A stretch of DNA of 64,000 nt from Hymenobacter aquaticus. GTDB taxonomy: Bacteria > Bacteroidota > Bacteroidia > Cytophagales > Hymenobacteraceae. Below the pieces are notes generated by a model. It saw only the letters and a program-made list of their open reading frames with translations, searched no databases and had not been told where the DNA came from. Every line of letters starts with the position of its first letter. Positions within the stretch are counted from its first letter, which is position 1. Positions 34,137 through 42,340 of this stretch are shown here, in pieces. The position numbers and the translations under genes are program-made. The DNA lies in NCBI RefSeq assembly GCF_004765605.1, contig NZ_SRLC01000003.1, positions 612,006 to 676,005 of the forward strand, read 5' to 3'.

Positions 34137-35366
34137 TTACAAGTTCTCGCGCAAATCGAGCCGGGCCGCGTTCAGGGCGGGCCGGATCGAAACGGTGATG
34201 GTGATGACGATAATGGCAATGCCCGTGAGAATAATATCGGACAGCTGCATTTTCACCGGGTAGGAGTCGACCACGCTGGTGGCCATGCCCATCGACACGA
34301 TGTGGAAGGTTTGCTGGGCCCAGCAGATAGCCACGCCAAACGTGAGGCCGGTAATGGCGCCCACCTGGGCCACAATGGCGCCTTCCAGCAGGAAGATGTT
34401 GCGAATCATGCGGCTGGTGGCGCCCATAGCCCGCAAGATGGCCACGTCCTTCTTCTTGTCGAGCACCAGCATCGAGAGCGAGAAGAAGATGTTGAGCGAG
34501 GCAATGAGCAGGATGAAGGCGAAGGTGATGAACACGAACATCTTCTCCACCTTAATGGCTTTGAGCAGGCTCACATGCTGCTCGTCGGAGTCGTGCACGT
34601 GGAATTTGTCGCCCAGCACGCGCTGCAAATCCTGCTTTACCTCCTCAATCGTGCGGCTCTCACTGACCTTTACCTCCAGGGCCGTGCGCCGGCTGCCGTA
34701 GTTGAGCAGGCGCTGGGCGAAGTCGATGGGCACGAAGATGTAGCTGTCGTCGATATGCTGCTCGATCAGGAAGACGCCGCCGGCAATGATGGTTTGCTGG
34801 CTGAAGGCCGTTTCCGGGTTCATCGACAGCGTTTTCTTGCCCGTGTTGCGCGGGTAGAGCAGGTGCAGGGGGGCAAAGCGGTTGTCGAGGGCAATGCTGA
34901 GCTCGTGCTGCACGCCGGCCCCGAGCAGGGCGTAGTTTTCGCCGCCGCGCACCAGGCGGTGGTCCCCTTCCACGATGGCCGAGTCGATGTCGCTCTGGGC
35001 AAAGTAGTTTTCACTGACGCCCTTCATTTTCACCACCATCTGCCGGTCGTGGTACTGCAGCAGGGCGTTGTCCTCAATCACCTCGGTGAGCAAGCCCACG
35101 CCGGGCGTGGTGCGGATGCGCTGCAACAGCTGCTCGTTGGTTTCGAAGGACTTGCCCTGCACGGCCGTTACCAGCAGGTCGGGGTCCGATTTGCCGTAGA
35201 GCGTGCGCACCAAGTCCTCCAGCCCGTTGAAGACCGACAGCACGATAATCAGCGCCATGGTGCCCACGGCCACCCCCACCATCGAGATGTTGGAGATGAT
35301 GCTGATGATGTTGCGCTTGTTCTTGGACGAAAAATAACGCCGGGCGATGAGCAGAGAAACGTTCAT
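34137..35366 (-). CDS. LolC/LolE-type lipoprotein-releasing ABC permease (FtsX/MacB family)
   Basis: 409 residues. One N-terminal membrane helix (about 20-45, ISNISMVGVAVGTMALIIVLS), a large periplasmic domain (about 50-270) and three C-terminal helices with the FtsX pattern (KVEKMFVFITFAFILLIASL). N-terminal SLLIARRYFSSKNKRNIIS is typical of LolC/E. It would extract lipoproteins from the inner membrane with LolD, which is not in the window. The position between the SNF2 gene and a methyltransferase does not refine the role. Confidence 0.9.
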   Translation of the reverse strand: MNVSLLIARRYFSSKNKRNIISIISNISMVGVAVGTMALIIVLSVFNGLEDLVRTLYGKSDPDLLVTAVQGKSFETNEQLLQRIRTTPGVGLLTEVIEDNALLQYHDRQMVVKMKGVSENYFAQSDIDSAIVEGDHRLVRGGENYALLGAGVQHELSIALDNRFAPLHLLYPRNTGKKTLSMNPETAFSQQTIIAGGVFLIEQHIDDSYIFVPIDFAQRLLNYGSRRTALEVKVSESRTIEEVKQDLQRVLGDKFHVHDSDEQHVSLLKAIKVEKMFVFITFAFILLIASLNIFFSLSMLVLDKKKDVAILRAMGATSRMIRNIFLLEGAIVAQVGAITGLTFGVAICWAQQTFHIVSMGMATSVVDSYPVKMQLSDIILTGIAIIVITITVSIRPALNAARLDLRENL

Positions 35367-35543
35367 GCAGGGCGCTGGTTAGGGTTGGGACAAAGGGCAG
35401 GTCGAGGGTAACACGAAGCACTTGTACGAAGGCGGCGGCAGAAAGCCGTATTTCCGCCCTGTACTTCGGGCGTTTAGCAGGCAAGATAACGGCCCAAACG
35501 CAATTAAGCGCAACGCCAACCGGCCCGCGGCAGGGCGCCGCGG

Positions 35544-36353
35544 CTATTTCCAGGCTTTGACGATCAGGCCGGTGCCCGAGTCGTGCCGGGTGGTGGAGTC
35601 AATCCAGTTCAGCAGCAGGCAGAAGGGAAAGGTAATGAGGTAGTAGAAGGGCAGCAGCACGAAGAACCATTTCGACACGCCCAGCATCAGAATGGGGTAT
35701 TTCATGCTCAGGCGCCACGACACCTGGCCCGGCTCGCCGTAGCTGTACTGGGCCTCAATCCGCTCGAAGCCGGCGGTGCGTAGCTTCTGCTGAATCTCGT
35801 GAATGTTGTAGCCGTCGCGCACGTGCTCCTCAATGAAGCTGGTTTCGCCGTCGGCGTGCACGTCGGAGCCGCCCTGGTCCGAGGGGGTCGAAATCAGCAG
35901 CATGCCGCCGTCTTTGAGGGAAGCGTGAATGTTGCGGAACACTTCCACGTCTTCCAGAATGTGCTCCATCACGTCGACCGACAAAGCCAGGTCGAAGGAG
36001 TTGGGCTCCTGGTACAGCACCAGGTCCTGCACGGCAAACTGCACGTTGCGCCGCCCGATCTGGCGGAAGAACTGGTTGGAGTCGGCAATCTGCTCGTCCT
36101 TCACATCCACGGCCAGGATGCTCCACTTCTTGCTCAGGCCCGACAGCCAGTAGGTATACTGCCCGTAGCCCGAGCCGGCGTCCAGGATGGTCAGGCTTTC
36201 GTCTTGCCGGCCGGCGGCCCACTTGCGCAGCTCGCGGTGCACGTGCCAGGTGCGCAGCAGCAGCAGATCGAGCATCGTGTAAAACAGGCGGCGCAGCCAC
36301 GGGGTACGGTTAAAGACCTGGCCCAGTGACTTTTTAATCGGGTCGTAATACAA
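35544..36353 (-). CDS. Class I SAM-dependent methyltransferase with C-terminal membrane segment
   Basis: 269 residues from a TTG at 36353; the preceding sequence is the word repeat F and no ATG fits, while residues YYDPIKKSLGQVFNRTPW look coding. Motif I is LDAGSGYGQYTYWL, followed by motif II VDVKDEQI and a post-motif LALSVDVMEHI, so a small-molecule or lipid methyltransferase. The C-terminal FFVLLPFYYLITFPFCLLLN is hydrophobic and suggests membrane attachment; this is unusual and hints at a lipid-like substrate (for example a glycolipid), by inference. Confidence 0.82.
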   Translation of the reverse strand: MYYDPIKKSLGQVFNRTPWLRRLFYTMLDLLLLRTWHVHRELRKWAAGRQDESLTILDAGSGYGQYTYWLSGLSKKWSILAVDVKDEQIADSNQFFRQIGRRNVQFAVQDLVLYQEPNSFDLALSVDVMEHILEDVEVFRNIHASLKDGGMLLISTPSDQGGSDVHADGETSFIEEHVRDGYNIHEIQQKLRTAGFERIEAQYSYGEPGQVSWRLSMKYPILMLGVSKWFFVLLPFYYLITFPFCLLLNWIDSTTRHDSGTGLIVKAWK

Positions 36354-36360
36354 GGGAAAC

Positions 36361-36494
36361 GGTGATTTAGTGATATGGTGAGTTAGTGAGTTAGTCGCTT
36401 AGTCGCTTAGTGAGGTTGATGTTCGGCTTGCGCTACTGGTGCGGTATTGAACTCAAAACTCACTAACTCACTAAGTCGCTGATTCACCAACTCC
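36361..36494. repeat. Inverted word-repeat locus F (GGTGAGTTAGTGAG dialect)
   Basis: Left arm 36361-36415 (GTGATTTAGTGATATGG, GTGAGTTAGTGAG, TTAGTCGCTTAG), right arm 36452-36494 in reverse complement; spacer carries TTGCGCTACTGG at 36428-36439, also found in locus H. Ends at the rbfA stop codon. Confidence 0.85.
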
Positions 36495-36932
36495 CTATTC
36501 GTCTTCGTCGGCGAACAGCTTGGGGCGGGCGGCGGGGCCTTTGTCGTCGGTTTTGGGGTCGGTGGTATCCTCGGGCGTCTCGGCCGGAATGTCGAGCTTA
36601 CCCAGCACGGCGTCCATGTGGGCGGCGTATTCGGCGCTGTCGTCGAGGAAGAACACCAGCTCGGGGATGATGCGCACCTGCTGGCGGATCCGTTTGGCCA
36701 GGGCCTGCCGGATTTCCTTGCTGTTGTCGCGCACCAGTTCCAGCAGGGCCGGGCCGGTGTTGGCCAGCAGGCTGCTCAGATACACGCGGGCTACGCCCAG
36801 ATCCGGCGACACCCGAATGGTGCTGATGCCCGGCGGCAAGCCGGGAAACAGGTGCGGTAAGTCGCGTTGAAAGACGGCTGCCAGATCCTGCTGCAGGAGG
36901 CTGGCAAACTTTTGCTGTCGTTTACTTTCCAT
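36495..36932 (-). CDS. rbfA: Ribosome-binding factor A
   Basis: 145 residues from the ATG at 36932; a TTG four codons upstream is less likely. The KH-like fold matches (MESKRQQKFASLLQQDLAAVFQ, ISTIRVSPDLGVARVYLSSL, ALAKRIRQQVRIIPELVFFLDDS), and the acidic C-terminal tail DEDE is common in this phylum. RbfA binds the 30S subunit late in assembly at the 16S 5' helix. A TATCTTTG box lies nine bases upstream of the ATG, which would make the leader very short. Confidence 0.92.
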   Translation of the reverse strand: MESKRQQKFASLLQQDLAAVFQRDLPHLFPGLPPGISTIRVSPDLGVARVYLSSLLANTGPALLELVRDNSKEIRQALAKRIRQQVRIIPELVFFLDDSAEYAAHMDAVLGKLDIPAETPEDTTDPKTDDKGPAARPKLFADEDE

Positions 36933-36941
36933 ATGAATCAG

Positions 36942-36949
36942 CAAAGATA
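36942..36949 (-). promoter_or_regulatory. Candidate -7 box TATCTTTG of rbfA
   Basis: TATCTTTG on the minus strand, nine bases between the box and the rbfA ATG. Confidence 0.5.
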
Positions 36950-37051
36950 GGAAGTTAGGGGCTTGAGGACTCAGGAAGTTAGCGGCCGGGGCGGCAGAAG
37001 GTTGCCGGGCGGGCTGGGGCGGAAAGGCGGCGGGGCTTGGCCGGATGCGCG

Positions 37052-37059
37052 TACCTTTG
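37052..37059 (+). promoter_or_regulatory. Candidate -7 box TACCTTTG of the membrane protein gene
   Basis: TACCTTTG on the plus strand, 43 bases before the assigned TTG start at 37103. Confidence 0.5.
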
Positions 37060-37102
37060 TTTGTCTTCCCTGATTCCTAGCCTTCCCGAACCCCGGTTTC
37101 CC

Positions 37103-38515
37103 TTGCTTCGCTTCTTCAAAAGTTCGCTCCCCACGCGCCTGGTGGCCTTGCTGGTGCTGGTGCTGGCCCTGCGCCTGCCGCTGCTCTGGTTGGGCATTCC
37201 CCTGACGGCGGCCGAGCTGCGGGCCCTGCTCATCGGGGAACGGCTGCACGATGGCGCCCTGCTCTACCGCGACATCTACGACAGCACCGCGCCGCTGGCG
37301 GCCCTGTTTTTTGGGGCTCTCGATGCCGGCCTGGGCCGGCCGCTGTGGCTCTACCGGATTCTGGCCCTGCTGCTGCTCGTGTTTCAGGCCCTGCGGCTCA
37401 ACCTGGTGCTCAACCGGGCCGACGTGCACCCCGACCGGGGCTACGTGGCCGCGCTGACGTACCTGCTCCTGGCCAGCGTCACCACCGACCTGGATACTCT
37501 TTCGCCCCTGCTCATCGGGCACACGTTCAACATCATTGCCCTCAGTGCCCTGCTGCCCACCTCGCGGGAGGGCTACGACAACCGCCGCCTGTTCCGGGCC
37601 GGGTTTCTGATTGGGGTGGCCGCGCTGTGCTACCTGCCGCTGGCCTTGTTTCTGCTCGTGGGCCTGTTTGCCGTTATCATCTTCGCCGCCAACTCGTTCC
37701 GGAGCTTTCTGCTGCTGATCTGCGGATTTCTGTTTCCCTACGCGGCGGTGAGCACCTTCTTTCTGTATACCGAGTCGCTGCCCAGCTTCACCCAGTTTCA
37801 CCTGAAGCCCGTGCTGACTGGCCTGGTGGCCGGCACCGACGGGCTGCCGTTGTTCGTGCAGCTGCGCCTGCTGATTTTGCCCGGTATCGTGCTGGTGCTG
37901 GCGCTGTTCCGCACGTTCACCACCTCGCTGGGCCTGGTTTTTCAGGTGAAGTTTCAGCAGCTGATGCTGGTGTGGCTGGTGGTGGCCGTGGCTATAGGGG
38001 CTGCCGGCCGCGGCATGGCCCCCGGCACGCTGGTGCTGGTGCTGCCGCCCATTACCTACTTCTGCCTGTATCTGTGGCAGAAAGCCGCGCGGGCCTGGGT
38101 GCCCGAAGTGCTGCTGCTGCTCATCATCGGGGCGGTGGTGGTGGTGCGCTACCGCACGACGCTGGGCCTGGAGGCCGTGGTGCAGATTCCGGCCGAGCAG
38201 CGCTACGCCGTGCAGCCCAACCCCGCCTACGCCAGCTTGCAGGGTCACCGCCTGTTGGTGCTGGGCCCCGACCGGCGCTCCTACGTGCAAAACCGCCTGG
38301 CTACTCCCTACCTCGACTGGCGCCTGGCCCAGGTTGACTTTGGGCACCTAAACGAGTACGCCGCCATTTTCCGCCTCAACCACAACTTCGCCCAGCTGCC
38401 CCCGGAGTACATCATTGACGAGGCCGGCCTACTGCCGGAGCTGCAGTACAAGGTGCCCGCCGTCTTCAGCCACTACCACCCCACCCGGATTCCGAAAGTC
38501 TACCAGCGGAAATAG
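37103..38515 (+). CDS. Polytopic membrane protein (DUF6427-like, tentative)
   Basis: 470 residues from a TTG at 37103 (LRFFKSSLPTRL); no ATG is in frame and residues upstream of it look uncoded. About 10-12 hydrophobic helices, with a soluble C-terminal tail about residue 375 onward (EQRYAVQPNPAYASLQGHRLLVLGPDR). The opening MLRFFKSS and the topology recall DUF6427 inner-membrane proteins of Bacteroidota, whose function is unknown. An enzyme such as a glycosyltransferase of the membrane (C type) is possible, but the expected catalytic Asp/Glu loops were not identified. Confidence 0.75.
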   Translation: MLRFFKSSLPTRLVALLVLVLALRLPLLWLGIPLTAAELRALLIGERLHDGALLYRDIYDSTAPLAALFFGALDAGLGRPLWLYRILALLLLVFQALRLNLVLNRADVHPDRGYVAALTYLLLASVTTDLDTLSPLLIGHTFNIIALSALLPTSREGYDNRRLFRAGFLIGVAALCYLPLALFLLVGLFAVIIFAANSFRSFLLLICGFLFPYAAVSTFFLYTESLPSFTQFHLKPVLTGLVAGTDGLPLFVQLRLLILPGIVLVLALFRTFTTSLGLVFQVKFQQLMLVWLVVAVAIGAAGRGMAPGTLVLVLPPITYFCLYLWQKAARAWVPEVLLLLIIGAVVVVRYRTTLGLEAVVQIPAEQRYAVQPNPAYASLQGHRLLVLGPDRRSYVQNRLATPYLDWRLAQVDFGHLNEYAAIFRLNHNFAQLPPEYIIDEAGLLPELQYKVPAVFSHYHPTRIPKVYQRK

Positions 38516-38522
38516 GTGGTTT

Positions 38523-38560
38523 TAATGTGCTCAGGTGCTGATGTGGGGAATGTGCTAATC
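38523..38560. repeat. Word-repeat locus C (single arm)
   Basis: TAATGTGCTCAGGTGCTGATG, then TGGGGAATGTGCTAAT: one arm of the TGTGCTAATG dialect, without the complementary arm, between the membrane protein gene and the terminator. Confidence 0.7.
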
Positions 38561-38613
38561 ATTTGTCATCACGCGGCTATCTGCCCTCTAAAATTTGCTT
38601 AGCCCTCTGAAAT

Positions 38614-38651
38614 AGAAAGCCCTTTCCTGCTCGTGCGGGAAAGGGCTTTCT
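38614..38651. terminator. Bidirectional terminator
   Basis: AGAAAGCCCTTTCC / GGAAAGGGCTTTCT, perfect 14-bp stem, between converging genes. Confidence 0.9.
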
Positions 38652-38669
38652 GGTAAAAGAGGGTAGCGT

Positions 38670-39113
38670 TTAGCAGTCGATTTTGCTCACGCGGTTTTGG
38701 TGGCGGCCTCCTTCGAAGGCGGTGTTCAGAAACTTGCTGACGATTTCCCGGGCCGCTTCTTCGGTCACGAACCGCTCGGGCACGCAGATGATGTTGGCGT
38801 TGTTGTGCTGCCGGGCCAGTTCGGCCAGCTCCGGCGCCCAGGCAATGGCCGCCCGGATGCCCTGGTGCTTGTTGGCCGTAATAGCCACGCCGTTGGCCGA
38901 GCCGCAGACCAGAATGCCGCGCTCAAACTCGCCGGCGGTAATGGCGTTGGCCACGGGGTGCACAAAGTCCGGATAGTCTACCGAGTCGGTGGAGTAGGTG
39001 CCAAAGTCTTGTACCTCGTAGCCGTTGTCGCGCAGCCAGTGGGCCAGCATTTCCTTATAGGCAAAGCCGGCGTGGTCGGAGCCGATGGCGAGTCTGTTTT
39101 TCAATGTGCTCAT
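38670..39113 (-). CDS. rpiB: Ribose-5-phosphate isomerase B
   Basis: 147 residues. AIGSDHAGFAYK near residue 9 and GILVCGSANGVAITANK near 67 (the Cys is the catalytic base) are the RpiB/LacAB family signatures; the His in IRAAIAWAPELAELARQHNNAN forms part of the active site. Interconverts ribose-5-P and ribulose-5-P in the pentose phosphate route. Cytoplasmic. Its upstream sequence is repeat locus D. Confidence 0.95.
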   Translation of the reverse strand: MSTLKNRLAIGSDHAGFAYKEMLAHWLRDNGYEVQDFGTYSTDSVDYPDFVHPVANAITAGEFERGILVCGSANGVAITANKHQGIRAAIAWAPELAELARQHNNANIICVPERFVTEEAAREIVSKFLNTAFEGGRHQNRVSKIDC

Positions 39114-39115
39114 GG

Positions 39116-39245
39116 GGTAATGTGCTCAGGTGCTAATGTCTTGTTAATGTAGTGAATGTGAAAAATGTGGGGAGGGTACTGCTTTCCAATAGGAAGTTGG
39201 ACCAGCCACTAGCACATTCCCCACATTAGCACTTGAGTACATTAG
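39116..39245. repeat. Inverted word-repeat locus D (TAATGTGCTCAGGTG dialect)
   Basis: Left arm from 39117 (TAATGTGCTCAGGTGCTAATG), right arm 39209-39245 in reverse complement, matching at 20 of 22 positions; lies between rpiB and tatC. Confidence 0.85.
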
Positions 39246-40102
39246 GAAGATACTCCGTTGTTCTCGGCCAGTTGGGCATTCAGGGTGGCCGTGCGGCTGC
39301 GCGCCACCACCCGGGCAATGTTGATGCTCAGCTCGTAGAGAATCAGGATGGGAATGGTGACGATGATCTGGGCCGAAATGTCCGGGGGCGTGATGACGGC
39401 GGCAATGATAAGGATGACCACAATGGCGTGCTTGCGGTACAAGCGCATGATTTCGGGCGTAATCAGGCCGGCTTTGGCCAGGAAGAACACTATCATGGGC
39501 AACTCAAAGACGAAGGCCGTGGAAATGGACATCGTGGTGAGCGTGCTTAGGTAGCTCTGCAGGTCAATCTGGTTTTCGATGGTCGGGTCGACGGTGTACG
39601 AGGCCAGGAAGTTGATGCTCAGCGGGGCGGCAATGTAGTAGCCGAACATCAGGCCCAGCGCAAACAGCACCGACACGAAAAACACCGCGCCCTGGGAGTT
39701 TTTCTGCTCGTGCGGGTACAGGCCGGGCTTGATAAAGCGCCAGATTTCCCAGAACGTGTACGGAAATGCCAGCACCAGCCCCACCATAAAGGAAGTGCTG
39801 ATGTGCATCGTCAGCTGTCCGCTCATCTCCCGGTTCTGGATGATGAAGCCCACCTTGTCCATGCACAAATCCGGCGCCCCGATCCACTGGCCAAACTTGC
39901 AGAACATGCGGTAGGTCCAGAAGTCGGCGCGGGACGGACCCAGAATCAGGTCGTGAAACAAGAAGTCTTTGGCAAAAAACGCGGCGGTAGCAAAGATGAC
40001 AATCGAGATGGCCGAGCGGATGATGTGCCACCGCAAGGCCTCCAGATGGTCGATGAAGGACATTTCGTGTACTTCGCCCAGATTGGGTTGGTCAGTGTTC
40101 AA
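39242..40102 (-). CDS. tatC: Sec-independent protein translocase TatC
   Basis: 286 residues with the TTG at 40102 (MNTDQPNLGEVHEMSFIDHLEALRWHI); an alternative ATG at 40063 begins at MSFIDHLE. The N-terminal FIDHLEALRWHI with Glu in the start of the first helix, and the six helices ending SQGAVFFVSVLFALGLMFGY and IITPPDISAQIIVTIPILILYE, identify TatC, the receptor of twin-arginine substrates. No tatA/B is in the window. The sequence upstream is repeat locus G. Confidence 0.92.
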   Translation of the reverse strand: MNTDQPNLGEVHEMSFIDHLEALRWHIIRSAISIVIFATAAFFAKDFLFHDLILGPSRADFWTYRMFCKFGQWIGAPDLCMDKVGFIIQNREMSGQLTMHISTSFMVGLVLAFPYTFWEIWRFIKPGLYPHEQKNSQGAVFFVSVLFALGLMFGYYIAAPLSINFLASYTVDPTIENQIDLQSYLSTLTTMSISTAFVFELPMIVFFLAKAGLITPEIMRLYRKHAIVVILIIAAVITPPDISAQIIVTIPILILYELSINIARVVARSRTATLNAQLAENNGVSS

Positions 40103-40109
40103 GAGAAGA

Positions 40110-40250
40110 GGTGAAATGGTGAGATAGTGAAATGGTGAGTTGTCATGCAGACAAATACCGGTGGAGAAACAAACGAAAAACCCTGGCAACAGGATGCTGG
40201 TTGCCGGAGGACGGTGAAAAACTCACCATTTCACCATCTCACCATTTCAC
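40110..40250. repeat. Inverted word-repeat locus G (GGTGAAATGGTGAG dialect)
   Basis: Left arm 40110-40140, right arm 40221-40250 in reverse complement; 29 of 30 positions match. Located between tatC and glyA. Confidence 0.9.
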
Positions 40251-40253
40251 TGC

Positions 40254-41546
40254 TTAAGCAAAAAGCGGATACTGCTGCATCCATTCGTTGATCTGGCCGC
40301 GCACTTTCAGCAGGTGGGCCTCGTCAGCGTGGTGCATCAGCACGTCGTCGATAAACTCCACGATGCGGGCCATGTCGGCCTCGCGCAGGCCGCGGGTCGT
40401 CACGGCGGCCGAGCCGATGCGCATGCCGCTGGTCACGAAGGGCGACTTGTCATCGAAGGGCACCATGTTCTTGTTGATGGTGATGTCGGCCTTGATGAGG
40501 GTGTTTTCGGCCAGCTTGCCGGTCAGGCCCTTGCTACGCAGGTCGATGAGCATCAGGTGGTTGTCGGTGCCGCCGCTGATGATCTGGTAGCCGCGGTCCA
40601 CGAAGCCCTTGGCCAGGGCCTGGGCGTTGCGAATAACCTGCTGGGTATATTCGGTGTACGCGTCGCTCAGGCATTCGCCGAAGGCCACGGCCTTGGCCCC
40701 GATAACGTGCTCCAGCGGCCCGCCCTGGGTGCCGGGGAATACGCCCGAGTCGAGCAAAGCCGACATCATGCGCAGCTCGCCCTTGGGTGTTTTCAGGCCG
40801 AAGGGGTTTTCGAAGTCCTTGCCCAGCATGATCAGGCCGCCGCGGGGGCCGCGCAGGGTCTTGTGGGTGGTGGTGGTTACGATGTGGCAGTGCTCGAAGG
40901 GCGAGTTGAGCAAGCCCTTGGCAATCAGGCCCGAGGGGTGGGAAATATCGGCCAGCAGCAGGGCGCCTACTTCATCGGCGGCTTCGCGCAGGGCTTTGTA
41001 ATCCCAGTCGCGGGAGTAGGCCGAGGCCCCGCAGATGATGAGCTTGGGCTGCTCGCGGCGGGCGGTTTCCTTTACTTTCTCCCAGTCGATGAGGCCGGTT
41101 TCGGGCTCCACGCCGTAGAAGCTGGGCTTGTAGAGCTTGCCCGAGAAGTTCACGGCCGAGCCGTGGGTGAGGTGGCCGCCGTGGCTCAGGTCGAAGCCCA
41201 GGATTTTGTCGCCGGGATTCAGCACGGCCAGCATCACGGCCGCGTTGGCCTGGGCACCGGAGTGGGGCTGCACGTTCACCCACTCCACGCCAAACAGCTC
41301 CTTGGCCCGGTCGATGGCCAGCTGCTCGATCTGGTCCACGATTTCGCAGCCGCCGTAGTAGCGCTTGCCGGGCAGGCCCTCGGCGTACTTGTTGGTCAGG
41401 ATGGAGCCCTGCGCCCGCATCACCTGCTCGGAAACGTAGTTTTCCGAGGCAATCAGTTCAATACCGTGGGTCTGACGCTCCTTTTCCTGGCGGATGAGGT
41501 CGAACAGGACCGTGTCCTGGGCAATGGGGGCAGTGCGAATTTCCAT
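40254..41546 (-). CDS. glyA: Serine hydroxymethyltransferase
   Basis: 430 residues from the ATG at 41546 (MEIRTAPIAQDTVLF). Family features: LIASENYVSEQVM, YYGGCEIVD, VNVQPHSGAQANAAV, and the PLP lysine near residue 229 in TTTTHKTLRGPRGG. Catalyses serine + THF to glycine + 5,10-methylene-THF. The TACCTTTG box at 41552-41559 leaves only five bases before the ATG. The C-terminus ends QYPLFA. Confidence 0.96.
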   Translation of the reverse strand: MEIRTAPIAQDTVLFDLIRQEKERQTHGIELIASENYVSEQVMRAQGSILTNKYAEGLPGKRYYGGCEIVDQIEQLAIDRAKELFGVEWVNVQPHSGAQANAAVMLAVLNPGDKILGFDLSHGGHLTHGSAVNFSGKLYKPSFYGVEPETGLIDWEKVKETARREQPKLIICGASAYSRDWDYKALREAADEVGALLLADISHPSGLIAKGLLNSPFEHCHIVTTTTHKTLRGPRGGLIMLGKDFENPFGLKTPKGELRMMSALLDSGVFPGTQGGPLEHVIGAKAVAFGECLSDAYTEYTQQVIRNAQALAKGFVDRGYQIISGGTDNHLMLIDLRSKGLTGKLAENTLIKADITINKNMVPFDDKSPFVTSGMRIGSAAVTTRGLREADMARIVEFIDDVLMHHADEAHLLKVRGQINEWMQQYPLFA

Positions 41547-41551
41547 AGGTT

Positions 41552-41559
41552 CAAAGGTA
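41552..41559 (-). promoter_or_regulatory. Candidate -7 box TACCTTTG of glyA
   Basis: TACCTTTG on the minus strand, five bases upstream of the glyA ATG, the spacing expected of a leaderless transcript. Confidence 0.65.
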
Positions 41560-41734
41560 CGGGTGAATCGATTATCAGCGAACAAGTGGGTGGCAACAAT
41601 CGGCCGGAGTTACGTAGGTAGGCCGGGGCCGGCGGCTCGCCGGTGCGAACTTACGAGTGCGGACGCAGGAAAGCTGGATTTCGCTTTTTGCCGCCCTTCT
41701 CACGTATTCTCCTTTGTTAGTTGTTACTTGAAGC

Positions 41735-42271
41735 ATGAACCAGCCCCTGGCCGAAGCCCTGACCCATCTGCGGATGGGCAATCAGTCGTTCCTGATTACG
41801 TTTTATGAGGAGCAGCGGGACCATTTTGCCCGCTGGGCCCGGCGGCAGCACCAGCTCGAGCCGGCCGCGGCCCACGAGCTGCTGCGCGGCGTGCTGGTCG
41901 ATTTTTACGACCAGGTAGCCGACGGCCGCCTCACCAAGCTGCCCCCCGACCTGCGCAACTACCTCTACGGCATGGCCCAGGAGCAGATTCAGGCCCAGAA
42001 AACCACCGCCGAATTGCCCCAAGTGGAAGCCGGCCGCCGCCAGCTGCTGCTGCGCGTGTTCAGCCAGCTGGGCCCCGACTGCCAGCAGGTGCTGATGTAT
42101 TTTTATTTCCGGGGCTACAACTTCGAGAAAGTGGCCGGCAAAATGGGCTTCGCCAACGCCACCGTGGCCCGCATTCAGAAAACCAGCTGCCTGCGCAAAC
42201 TCCTTGACCTTCAGGCGCGGCTGCTGAGCGGCGGCGGGGCCGAAGCCGGCGCTTCAGCCGCCGCCGTCTGA
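41735..42271 (+). CDS. ECF-type RNA polymerase sigma factor
   Basis: 178 residues. The sigma-4 part (about 105-160, LFSQLGPDCQQVLMYFYFRG..NFEKVAGKMGFANATVARIQKTS) contains the helix-turn-helix, and the first 100 residues look like a sigma-2 region (FLITFYEEQRDHFARWARR). It lies 69 bases before a membrane protein with TPR-like repeats, the usual sigma/anti-sigma pairing of Bacteroidota. Confidence 0.87.
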   Translation: MNQPLAEALTHLRMGNQSFLITFYEEQRDHFARWARRQHQLEPAAAHELLRGVLVDFYDQVADGRLTKLPPDLRNYLYGMAQEQIQAQKTTAELPQVEAGRRQLLLRVFSQLGPDCQQVLMYFYFRGYNFEKVAGKMGFANATVARIQKTSCLRKLLDLQARLLSGGGAEAGASAAAV

Positions 42272-42300
42272 TTCTGCGTAGCTTAGTGCCGGCTCCGGTC

Positions 42301-42308
42301 TACCTTTG
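42301..42308 (+). promoter_or_regulatory. Candidate -7 box TACCTTTG in the sigma/anti-sigma intergenic region
   Basis: TACCTTTG with 32 bases before the ATG at 42341, allowing the anti-sigma-like gene its own transcript. Confidence 0.5.
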
Positions 42309-42340
42309 GTTGTTTCTTCGTTTTCCCTGTTCACACTTGC

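Noticed and set aside
34081..34263. 60-codon plus-strand frame before the LolC/E-type gene
   Set aside because: Overlaps the 3' end of the gene on the other strand and shows no domain.
36971..38347. 458-codon minus-strand Gln/Gly/His-rich frame
   Set aside because: Antisense of the polytopic membrane protein, which has clear membrane helices and a TACCTTTG box on the plus strand.
40103..40189. N-terminal extension of TatC to an upstream start
   Set aside because: Lies in the word-repeat, reads PGFFVCFSTG and is not a Tat motif.
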